A stretch of 64,000 nucleotides of DNA from Paenibacillus sp. EZ-K15 (GTDB lineage Bacteria; Bacillota; Bacilli; Paenibacillales; Paenibacillaceae): the NCBI RefSeq assembly GCF_002573715.1, contig NZ_PDHM01000017.1:248001-312000 (forward strand). The letters run 5' to 3'. Positions 25,112 to 32,675 of the stretch are shown one piece after another (positions within the stretch are counted from its first letter, which is position 1; each line of letters starts with the position of its first letter). The translations under genes and the position numbers were made by a program. The notes below the pieces were generated by a model. It searched no databases. It was not told the origin of the DNA and saw only the letters and a list, made by a program, of their open reading frames with translations.

Positions 25112-26287
25112 TTAAACTCCATTGTTATAAAGCAGCACACATTTCGAGCAAATCGGCATCAGACCGCAGGCCAGAACCTCGCGCTGTTTGCGAAGATCTT
25201 CGCCGTGGAAAATATCCGCCACGCTATCTTCGTACAAATTGCCGACACTGAATTCCGGGAAAAATTTGCACGGATTCACTTTGCCGTCCGGCATCACGTC
25301 CATCCGGTTCGAGATCGAGAAGCACTTCGTCCGGTTCATGGCCGGCTTCTCGCTTCCCCGGATAAACCCTTCCACCTCTTCGGGCTCCAGCGCGGGCTGA
25401 TAGCGGATACGTACATTCCATACGCGCGAATTGACGCGTTTCAGCTCTTCGATCAATGTATCAAAATTATCCGGCGAGATATGAAACGTGAAGGAGTGCC
25501 AGCTGTTCTTGTGATCGTCCGCAAAGCGGGAAGCAAGGTGAGGGAAATGGGCATCAAAATAGGTGTCCATTTTCTCCGCCGTACCGGAAGGGATGTACCA
25601 AGGGAAGCAGAAGTACACGGAATCTACGCCCATCTCTTCAAAGTATTCCATAAAGCTGTAAAGCTTGCCGACCATCTGGTCATTTACTGTCAGAGCTACA
25701 GATACTTTGCCTTTATACAAGCCCTGCTTTTGCAGATCCAGCAGGAGTTGTATGGCGTGGATCACTTTCTTGAATGTGCCTTTGCCTCTTATTGCGTCAT
25801 TCTCTTTCTCGAAGCCTTCCAGGCTGACCAGCATGACCAGATTTTCCGACATTTTCAGAATAGAATCCAGCTTCTGTTCAATGAGAATCGCATTCGTACA
25901 AATGGTCGTATACCGGTCTTCTTTGGCCAGCAGCTCCGCCAGTTCATCGAACTTGGAGTAGAACAGCGGCTCCCCGCCCCACAGGAACACGCGCGATTTG
26001 CGTTCTCTCGTTTCGGCAAGAAGTTTCTCCACGACAGGAATCTCGATTTCGTCGTTCTTTACTTCTTTTGCAAAGCCATGATGGAAGCCTTCCGGATTCC
26101 ATTCGAAGCAATGCTTGCAGCGCAGATTGCATCCGTTATTGAGTTTGATCCCAATCTCATAAGGCACAGGGGCCGCATAAGTCGGGTCCTCTTTGAGCTT
26201 CCTTCCCGTTTCCGCTAGCGGTACCAGGGTTCTTTTCATATTACGGAACGTCAGTTGGTCAAAGGTAACTGCTGTTTTCGGCTGCAT
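25112..26287 (-). CDS. Radical SAM enzyme with SPASM-type auxiliary cluster domain
   Basis: A 391-residue enzyme starting at ATG 26287 (GGGAGG 7 nt upstream); it overlaps the glycosyltransferase gene by 29 bp. The AdoMet cluster motif is CNLRCKHC (CxxxCxxC, about residues 49-56) and LWGGEPLFYSKF is the GGE motif. A C-terminal SPASM/twitch-like region carries TKCFSISNRMDVMPDG, NPCKFFPEFSVGNL and LMPICSKCVLLYN, with enough cysteines for at least one extra [4Fe-4S]. Relatives modify peptides (anSME-like maturases) or oxidise sugar alcohols (BtrN in butirosin synthesis). No obvious precursor peptide is seen, so small-molecule dehydrogenation fits this operon better (inference). Confidence 0.85.
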   Translation of the reverse strand: MQPKTAVTFDQLTFRNMKRTLVPLAETGRKLKEDPTYAAPVPYEIGIKLNNGCNLRCKHCFEWNPEGFHHGFAKEVKNDEIEIPVVEKLLAETRERKSRVFLWGGEPLFYSKFDELAELLAKEDRYTTICTNAILIEQKLDSILKMSENLVMLVSLEGFEKENDAIRGKGTFKKVIHAIQLLLDLQKQGLYKGKVSVALTVNDQMVGKLYSFMEYFEEMGVDSVYFCFPWYIPSGTAEKMDTYFDAHFPHLASRFADDHKNSWHSFTFHISPDNFDTLIEELKRVNSRVWNVRIRYQPALEPEEVEGFIRGSEKPAMNRTKCFSISNRMDVMPDGKVNPCKFFPEFSVGNLYEDSVADIFHGEDLRKQREVLACGLMPICSKCVLLYNNGV

Positions 26288-27365
26288 AGGTGTTCCTCCC
26301 ATAATGGTTGATTTTTGATCGCTGCTCCAGCAAACGTCTGCAAATCTCCTCTAGCATAGGTTTCGAAAAATCCTGAGCTTTCCATTCCCCAAACCGGATA
26401 CCGAAACCACAGGATTCCCAATAGGCTGAATTATGAAGTTCATGGTCGCCAAACGGTTCCAGCATGACAAAAGGGATTCCGAACGCCAGCGAGTCGTTCA
26501 GGGTCGCTCCCCCCGGCTTGCTGATGATTGCAACGCAATTTCGCATGAGGTCCGTGTAAGCAGAGTAATCCCCGAGTGGAAACTCCCGGAGAACGCCGTC
26601 TTCACGGACATAACGGACCATCGGCGGAAATGTGTGCCGTCCCCGCGCATCCCTGCTCCACGGATCCCAGAAGGCCTCCGTTCCGAAGTAGCGCGTAACC
26701 CCGTCGTCCTCCTCCACCTCGGAGGGATCGTAAACGATCACATCAAGGCTGTATCCGAGCTTACGAAGTTCTGAGATCGTTCCGGCATAGGTCCCGATCC
26801 CCCAGCCGCCGCCATGGATCAAAATGCGTCCGGTACGCTGCGCGTATGGCAGAGGCTCCACTTCGTCCGAAGCAAGGTAACTGCGCGGCGACAGCTTTGA
26901 GGGCTCGTAGAACCAGATGTTGTCGTAGCCTAAATATAATTGCTTGTGTACCTTATAAGACGGCGTATCACTCGCATCCAACCGAATCAGCCGGATGTCC
27001 AGCGGGATGCCGGCAGCTGCCTTATAACGCTCCAGGATTGGCAGCCAGAAGCCGGTAAAGACGGCAAAGCGGGAGACACCGGCCTGTCTCCAGTCGTCCA
27101 GCATTCTCCGAACCGCTTCCTCGTCCAGGGAAGAGTCAACGGGCTTGGCCAGCTTATGGCCCATACGGGCAACGGAGAAATCCGCATGGAATGCTTTTTT
27201 GGTAGAGCGTATCTTGTGCCGTACTTCCTCGTGATACAAGTTCTCCAGAACATGAACCTCTGTTCCGATACCTTTGCCTTGCAGGTACGTATGCAGATGC
27301 ATAGCCGGAATGTATGCGCCAAGCGAATTGCCCGACGCCAGCAAGGTGACCGAAGATGAATACAT
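26259..27365 (-). CDS. Glycosyltransferase, GT-B fold (UDP-glycosyltransferase/MurG-like)
   Basis: A 368-residue protein; ATG 27365 sits 6 nt after GGAGG. The N terminus SSVTLLASGNSLGAYIPAMH is a GT-B first Rossmann strand and Gly-rich loop, altered from the usual GxGHxxP. The donor-site region reads IISKPGGATLNDSLAFGIPF and MLEPFGDHELHNSAYW, the GGxxT and nucleotide-sugar ribose/phosphate contacts seen in MurG and GT1/GT28 enzymes. It should transfer a sugar from a nucleotide donor. It sits between the ATP-grasp ligase (22 bp upstream) and the radical SAM gene (29-bp overlap), so it belongs to the operon. Donor and acceptor are unknown. Confidence 0.78.
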   Translation of the reverse strand: MYSSSVTLLASGNSLGAYIPAMHLHTYLQGKGIGTEVHVLENLYHEEVRHKIRSTKKAFHADFSVARMGHKLAKPVDSSLDEEAVRRMLDDWRQAGVSRFAVFTGFWLPILERYKAAAGIPLDIRLIRLDASDTPSYKVHKQLYLGYDNIWFYEPSKLSPRSYLASDEVEPLPYAQRTGRILIHGGGWGIGTYAGTISELRKLGYSLDVIVYDPSEVEEDDGVTRYFGTEAFWDPWSRDARGRHTFPPMVRYVREDGVLREFPLGDYSAYTDLMRNCVAIISKPGGATLNDSLAFGIPFVMLEPFGDHELHNSAYWESCGFGIRFGEWKAQDFSKPMLEEICRRLLEQRSKINHYGRNTYAAENSSYL

Positions 27366-27387
27366 GCGCAGCCTCCGAGTTCCAGAT

Positions 27388-28902
27388 TTAGTTGTACACT
27401 TTAACGGATAAGTCGGCGAGCATCTGACGCAGGCTTTTGACCAATTCACTGCGATGTTCGTCGTCACGCCCCAGCACGGCTGCATACAGCCGTCCCTTCG
27501 GTATCCCCCGTTTGTTCTGTGTTCCTTCGGCGATACGGCGCCGTGTTAGAATCTCGTTCACCATGACGGTATTGGATGATAAAGGAACGATCCCGTAAAC
27601 CCCGGGTGCTGTCAACAGAAGACCGGATTCGCGCAGAGACTGCAGGAGTTTCCCGAATGTGAAGCCTTCCGGAAGACCGAGAGAGAAGAACGTAAGCCAG
27701 CCGGTAAGGCCGTATGGTTCCCACCATTTATCGAGATACGCGTTAATCAGTCCCATGGACTTGCGGGCGTTGATCTCCACGATGGATACGACTTCTCCGT
27801 CCTCCAGGATCATGGAGTCGAAGCAGACAAAGCCGTGGTAGCCGTCCTCAGCCAGGGTCCGGAGCGCTTTCTCTATCACGGTAAAATAGCCGGCGTTCTC
27901 CAGCATGTCGTTAAAATCTTCATCGGCTTGGATAGACCCGCTGTAATTTTGCTGGTGATTCATCATCCGCTGAACGGAGATGAACTCCTTCTCACCGTTC
28001 TCCTGGATAAACCAGTGAGAACTGAAGTCGGTCACTTTCGGCAGCAGGGGCTCCAGCAGGAATTGAACGCGCAATCCACTCCCCTCCTGTTTATACAGGT
28101 GCTCCGCTATCCTTCGCTGCATAGCTCCGCTGTCAATGAGCAGGTTACCTTTGCCCGAAACACCGAATGGATCTTTCAGCAAATACGGTCCCCGCCTCAA
28201 AAGCGTAGTTCCAATTGCCTCTATTTCCGCAGCGCTGTTTGCCTCCATCCCGTAGCGCTTCTCGCCAATTCTAGCAAGGAGTCTGCTCGAGTATATCTTG
28301 GAATTGACACGTACAACCGTCTCCATGTCCGGTAAAGGACCAAACGGTCCGGCGGTACGGAGGTAAGTTTCCGTTTCTGCCGTAATAGCGTACGGTGATA
28401 GAATGTTTGTGGCGTTGGTGAGCAACGCTTCATCCGGTGATTGTGTTTGGCGCAAACCGTTTGCGGCATATGAGGAAGAGATCGATCCCGGCAAGAGTGC
28501 ACCCTCCGAATAACCGGCACCGGCCGTCTGCAGCACCCTGTTTGCCGTTATAGGATTTTGGGCTTGTTCGGCTGCAAGGCTGAACATGCACCGCTTAAAA
28601 ACGTCTGATCCTGGTAAAGGTTTATGCTCATCGTTCAAATCATAGTGATAACGGGACTGAAAAGAAAAACCCAGCCCGTTCAGGTATTCGTGCAGCGCCG
28701 GATCGATTTTGCAACGACTGTAAAGGACATCGTCCGGTCCGCAAAATGGAAATAGCAGCTCGTCCATGCAGAGGACAATCGATTCCCGGTCCTTATCGGG
28801 CATAGCGGGCAGCCGGGCCAGATCCGGATCCCTCCAACGTGTTTCGGGATCGAAAGTACCCATCACGATTTTCGGAATCACGCCGGCTTCATTGCTTGAC
28901 AT
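27388..28902 (-). CDS. ATP-grasp ligase, likely BtrJ-like carrier-protein aminoacylating enzyme
   Basis: A 504-residue ATP-grasp protein whose start overlaps the ACP gene by 14 bp, implying linked expression. The N-terminal third (pre-ATP-grasp) opens VIPKIVMGTFDPETRW. The ATP-binding part has GPYLLKDPFGVSGKGNLLI, FLLEPLLPKVTDFSSHWF and GFVCFDSMILEDGEVVSIVE followed by INARKSMG (metal-binding Glu and Asn). BtrJ of the butirosin pathway uses this fold to load glutamate on the carrier protein BtrI. Immediate pairing with an ACP supports the same chemistry here with an unknown amino acid. No NRPS adenylation domain is in the window, which strengthens that reading. Confidence 0.72.
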   Translation of the reverse strand: MSSNEAGVIPKIVMGTFDPETRWRDPDLARLPAMPDKDRESIVLCMDELLFPFCGPDDVLYSRCKIDPALHEYLNGLGFSFQSRYHYDLNDEHKPLPGSDVFKRCMFSLAAEQAQNPITANRVLQTAGAGYSEGALLPGSISSSYAANGLRQTQSPDEALLTNATNILSPYAITAETETYLRTAGPFGPLPDMETVVRVNSKIYSSRLLARIGEKRYGMEANSAAEIEAIGTTLLRRGPYLLKDPFGVSGKGNLLIDSGAMQRRIAEHLYKQEGSGLRVQFLLEPLLPKVTDFSSHWFIQENGEKEFISVQRMMNHQQNYSGSIQADEDFNDMLENAGYFTVIEKALRTLAEDGYHGFVCFDSMILEDGEVVSIVEINARKSMGLINAYLDKWWEPYGLTGWLTFFSLGLPEGFTFGKLLQSLRESGLLLTAPGVYGIVPLSSNTVMVNEILTRRRIAEGTQNKRGIPKGRLYAAVLGRDDEHRSELVKSLRQMLADLSVKVYN

Positions 28903-29164
28903 CTTCGTATAGGGGCTGCTCCTGCGATTGGCAGCTTTTCAGAAAAGTGATAAATGAGTCGATCGACTGGAGATGTTCGTAATCGAATTGGTCATAGTCA
29001 ATAACCACGTTTAACTGATCTTCGACTTTGAGCATAAACTGGATCATTTGCAGAGAATCGAGGCCTATATCGTTGTTTAGATCCGTATCGGGGGACAGGT
29101 TTTGGCGGAGTTCCGGTTGGTCTTCTTTGATAGAGCACAAAATGTCTACGATTTTATCGTACAT
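28889..29164 (-). CDS. Acyl/aminoacyl carrier protein
   Basis: A 91-residue carrier protein. DIGLDSLQMIQFMLKVEDQL contains the phosphopantetheine serine in the D-S-L context at about residue 37, followed by the helix II and III pattern of ACPs. It is slightly longer than fatty-acid ACPs, with a polar tail. It starts the operon (AAGGAG upstream) and overlaps the ATP-grasp ligase gene. It presumably carries the amino acid loaded by that ligase until the BtrH-like protein transfers it. No phosphopantetheinyl transferase lies in the window, so it would use a housekeeping one. Confidence 0.85.
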   Translation of the reverse strand: MYDKIVDILCSIKEDQPELRQNLSPDTDLNNDIGLDSLQMIQFMLKVEDQLNVVIDYDQFDYEHLQSIDSFITFLKSCQSQEQPLYEDVKQ

Positions 29165-29719
29165 GACTACACTCCTTTAGTGGGTTAATATACGAGGTAC
29201 AACCCAATCTTTACGTTTAGAAATTCCATTTCGAACAAAAACTCCTAAAACACATTCCCTCCTTTTACCATAGTTACAATTATTATCTTCCTGGTGTTAA
29301 AATCTGTCAACAATAAATATAACATGATTCGATAGAGCGAAAATTGTCAAAAACTACGCCCAGTTGGTATTAGAAAAATAAAGAATGGATCAGAGTCTCG
29401 ATAACCACGGCTTCATCGACGTAGATATTCTTGTCTCACGACAAAAGGAGCTGTAACCTCTAAAGGTCACTAGCTCCTTATATTCATGACGTGGCCATAT
29501 TCTTTATGGTTCCTGCGCAACCGGAAACCAGCCTGGGACACATCGTATAAGCTTCCACACTTCATTCGGTATGTCGATTCTCTGCTGATCCTTTTTTTCT
29601 GCTGATCCTTTAACGAATGGGGCGTTCGGATATTCATCCTCGCTTGTTATAACTGGAGAAACATCCCATGGCAGACGGACGTACTAGATCTGAAGCCGCT
29701 GTGGTCCAGGCTTGAAGCA
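29165..29719. other. Intergenic region upstream of the ACP operon
   Basis: About 550 bp with no credible gene. It holds the promoter side of the ACP operon (AT-rich, near 29270-29340), the hairpin at 29445-29479, and a short direct repeat around 29585-29612 (CTGCTGATCCTTT twice). Confidence 0.5.
29445..29479 (-). terminator. Probable terminator downstream of the broken MFS gene
   Basis: AAGGAGCT and AGCTCCTT arms with an inner GTGACC/GGTTAC stem around TTTAGA; the minus strand continues CTCCTTTTG. It separates the MFS pseudogene from the ACP operon. Confidence 0.6.
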
Positions 29720-30983
29720 TTAATCCGATGTGGCTTCTTGTTCTTTTGGCAGCGGCAAACCCGCTTCAAGCAATCGCTTGTTGCGAGCGAAGAACACCGT
29801 AAGTACGAACATAAACAGTCCGGTACCGATCAGCAGCCATTCGATTTTAACCACATCAGCAAGCGGGCCGAATATCAACATCCCGATGGGCATCATCGAA
29901 GTCGAGATCATCCCGAAGACACCGAATATACGTCCCAGATAATTTTCGTCCACCTTCTCCTGCAGCATGACGGTCGTCGGCGTATTAAATATGGGCATCG
30001 CTACTCCAAATACAGCCATGATGACTAAGTAAATCCAAAATACAGGTACAATGCCGAGCGCAAAAGTAGACACGGCCATGATGAAGCTGGCTATAGCCAT
30101 CGTGTACACTTTATTTTTGAACCCGCCCCATGAAGCAATGATCCCTCCTCCTGCCATCATGCCGACTGAAAACGCGATTTCGATTGCCGTTAAGCGCCAT
30201 ACATCGTCACCGAAGCTGCGGGTAACCTGCAGCGGAGTCAGAAAGGCAGCAGGTGCCATGAGCACAAAGAAAAATGCGAAGAAGATAAAAAAGGATTTTA
30301 AAAAGGCATGCTGTTTTTATATACACCAAGCCCTCCTTGAAGTCGTCCAGGTAGCCTGTACTTTGCGTATCAGATGCCTTTTTGTGCAGCGGAATTTTGA
30401 GAAAAACAAACAAGGTAAAGATCGCGATCGCAGCCGTAACGACGTCGATAAAAAAAATCACTTCGATCGTTGCCATGGTAAGCAAAGCAGCGCTGACAAT
30501 AGGCGCTACGAACATGGTGAGTGCTTGCAGGCTGCCGTTAATTCCGTTAACTTTCGTTAGCTTCTCTTGCGGCACAATTTGAGGTAATATCGCCCCGACC
30601 GCTGGTGTCTGAATGCCTGCCCCGAGTGCGCGTACGGCAGAAATGACAAACAGCAGCCAAACTGCTTGGTAGCCAAGCAGAAACGTAATGGCCAAAATTA
30701 ACGTAACCACCGCGATCATAGCATCCGCAATCATAATGAGCGATTTACGATTGAAGCGGTCCGCCCATACGCCCGCAAACGGCGACAGCAAAAACGTCGG
30801 AATGAATCCGCAAATAATATACAGCGTCATCATCATGCCTGACTGCGTAGTTAGCGTGATGTACCACATGATGGCATATTGCACCAAGGCAGAACCAAAC
30901 AGTGAGAGTGTCTGGCTGCTTAAGAAGAGAATGATATTCCTTTTCCAATGGATTTTCTTATCATCTTCGGCTTCTGACATCAT
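29720..30983 (-). pseudogene. MFS transporter (Mef-like efflux), frameshifted
   Basis: Two adjacent frames together make one 12-TM permease of about 420 residues. The first part (30983 to about 30310) starts MMSEAEDDKKIHWKRNIILF and contains SPFAGVWADRFNRKSLIMIA (motif A) and SAVRALGAGIQTPAVGAILP, the pattern of Mef/MacB-partner-type macrolide efflux MFS proteins. After YIKTA the frame changes: the frame ending at 29720 carries on with HAFLKSFFIFFAFFFVLMAP and runs to KEQEATSD. A single extra base or 2-base loss in ATAAAAACAGCATG near 30310-30318 accounts for it. It may be a real pseudogene or a sequencing error at a homopolymer. Confidence 0.82.
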
Positions 30984-31179
30984 CCCACCCTTTCGTGTAT
31001 TATCTCACGCGATTTATACTCATTTTAACTTAAAACCTCATGTGACATTTCTTCTTAATTGCTCATTTTACGTCCATCAGAACGGCGGCCGATCCAATGA
31101 TCTATGTTCCGATCCTTTGATTACAATTCTTGTGTGTCTCTTTGGACTGTGTAGGCGAACATGAAATTTCCGATATCTC

Positions 31180-31590
31180 CTATGCTCGTTTGGAGCGCAT
31201 CGCCTTTACTTGAGTAATGCCTTTATCGTTCATGATTTTTATATAATCGTCTGACTCTACAGCATAGATCGCGACTTTTCCTTGAGCGTTATGATGAATA
31301 CCCCAGCCATAGCGCTTGCCCAATGATGAGGTCCGCAGGCAAGGCTGCCCTTTGGAGAAAAACTTCTCGCGAGCGGATACCCTATCATTTTCCGAGATAT
31401 GATTGCGCGCGGCAAACACTTCAAATAACACATCCTCTTGCGTGTACTGGTAGGGATGGTTCGATATCATTTCATACTGAATAACCGGTATGGTCTTAGA
31501 CTCACCTTTAGCCTTCCGAATTATAGCCGCGCTAGCAGGGCAGTCTTCGGCAACTTGAATAAAGGTATTGTAATAATTCATATCTTTCAT
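31180..31590 (-). CDS. DUF6157-like conserved hypothetical protein
   Basis: A 136-residue soluble protein. MNYYNTFIQVAEDCPASAAI at its start, the central NHPYQYTQEDVLFEVFAARN and GKRYGWGIHHNAQGKVAIYA match what I recall of the DUF6157 family, a stand-alone protein of Gram-positives with no known function. It has no signal peptide or membrane segment. An alternative start at the second ATG (MNYYN) is possible. It is monocistronic, between the broken MFS gene and a long non-coding stretch. Confidence 0.7.
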   Translation of the reverse strand: MKDMNYYNTFIQVAEDCPASAAIIRKAKGESKTIPVIQYEMISNHPYQYTQEDVLFEVFAARNHISENDRVSAREKFFSKGQPCLRTSSLGKRYGWGIHHNAQGKVAIYAVESDDYIKIMNDKGITQVKAMRSKRA

Positions 31591-32067
31591 ATTATAAGAA
31601 TAACCTCCCGTTCATTTTTAGTTCTCTCGTCAGTCCCTTTCCATATGAACATAATATCCTCATTTTCTTTGCAGAGATAGTGGTTTTCTGAGGACAACAA
31701 CTTACGTCGTAACATAAAGTTCTCCCGTCTACATTGCATACTGTTCTCCTTACTAGAGATAACTTTTTGGATTGTAATATAATTATTGTAGCGCCATTTC
31801 TCGGGTGTATCGGTCGGTCAAAGTTACATGAATTCGACCATAGGGTACATCTCCATGATGCGCGCCATTATATAAGACTCATAGATACACGACATGTTTC
31901 TTGTATCGCTATTATCCTTTCCAATTTATCTACTTTTGGACACATTAATATAATCTGAATATTTATCGCCAGGTACGAAAATATTTAAAATATAGAGAAA
32001 CCCTTATGGGAAACCAATGATGCTTTGGGGGCATTTTACGAGATAGAAGCTGTTAGACTAACTCCAT

Positions 32068-32248
32068 GCGGACCGTGATTCCGCTATTTGTAAGCAAAGG
32101 GGCTAAATATAAGGTTAAGCGGACACAGATTCCGCTATTGCCTGGCATATCACCCTAAAAACAGGAAAAAGCCGAAAATAACGGATTCTGTGTCCGCGAA
32201 TACTTGAATTTGGCACATTTATTCGGAAATAGCGGATCTCCTGTCCGC
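32068..32248. repeat. Intergenic repeat: four 21-bp units, two inverted
   Basis: Copies at 32068-32088 and 32119-32139 read in one orientation (minus: AATAGCGGAATC then GTCCGC). Copies at 32177-32197 and 32228-32248 read in the other (plus: AATAACGGATTC or AATAGCGGATCT, then GTCCGC). The arrangement lets the pairs fold on each other. I recall similar GCGGA...TGTCCGC units scattered between genes in Paenibacillus genomes. Confidence 0.65.
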
Positions 32249-32386
32249 ATACATCAGTTGGGCACCGTATACACCTGTTGCACGCTGCATACATCAGTGC
32301 ACGCCGCATATATCAGACGCACACCGCATACATCAGTGCACGCCGCATACATCAGGGCAAACCGCATGCATCAGTGCACACTGCCC
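32245..32386. repeat. Imperfect tandem repeat, seven units of 19-20 bp
   Basis: Units resemble CCGCATACATCAGTGCACG and are placed head to tail with no spacers. Later copies are closest to each other. The array begins in the last 21-bp repeat unit, so it may have grown from its GTCCGCATACATCAG end. Confidence 0.75.
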
Positions 32387-32563
32387 ATCAATTGTCCGAC
32401 GTTTGCATTTATTGAATAGGTGTTGTCATTACCAGCTCTTTCGTGGAGTTTTTCGCGCTTATCCATTCTGTTCAGGTTGAGCCTCATGCAACTCTTCATT
32501 GTGGGCCTATATCCGGCACGTTGTATTTGCCCGTTATATGAAAAACAAACTCCAAAACGGCTG

Positions 32564-32599
32564 GAAGAAGGGACCCGTCGATTGACAGGTCCCTTCTTC
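32564..32599. terminator. Terminator of the glycan-utilisation operon
   Basis: A GAAGAAGGGACC/GGTCCCTTCTTC 12-bp stem with a 12-nt loop lies 77 bp past the GH2 stop codon on the minus strand. Confidence 0.7.
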
Positions 32600-32675
32600 G
32601 CTGTGCATGCCTATATCTCACGAGAAACTTAATCGATTCCAAGAAAAAAAGTATGAGTGAACGTCCTCTTGATGC

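Larger units (their letters stand above)
31591..32675. other. Long gene-free region with two repeat families
   Basis: About 1.1 kb without a supportable gene. 31600-32040 is AT-rich with no recognised feature. 32068-32248 holds four copies of a 21-bp unit, two in each orientation. 32245-32386 is a 19-20 bp tandem repeat. 32564-32599 is the terminator of the GH2 operon. Confidence 0.7.

Noticed and set aside
25088..26218. Long plus-strand open frame (376 codons) opposite the radical SAM gene
   Set aside because: It is antisense to a gene with clear catalytic motifs, has no ribosome binding site and shows no protein-family features.
32245..32386. CRISPR array
   Set aside because: The 19-20 bp units lie head to tail with no unique spacers and no cas genes nearby.
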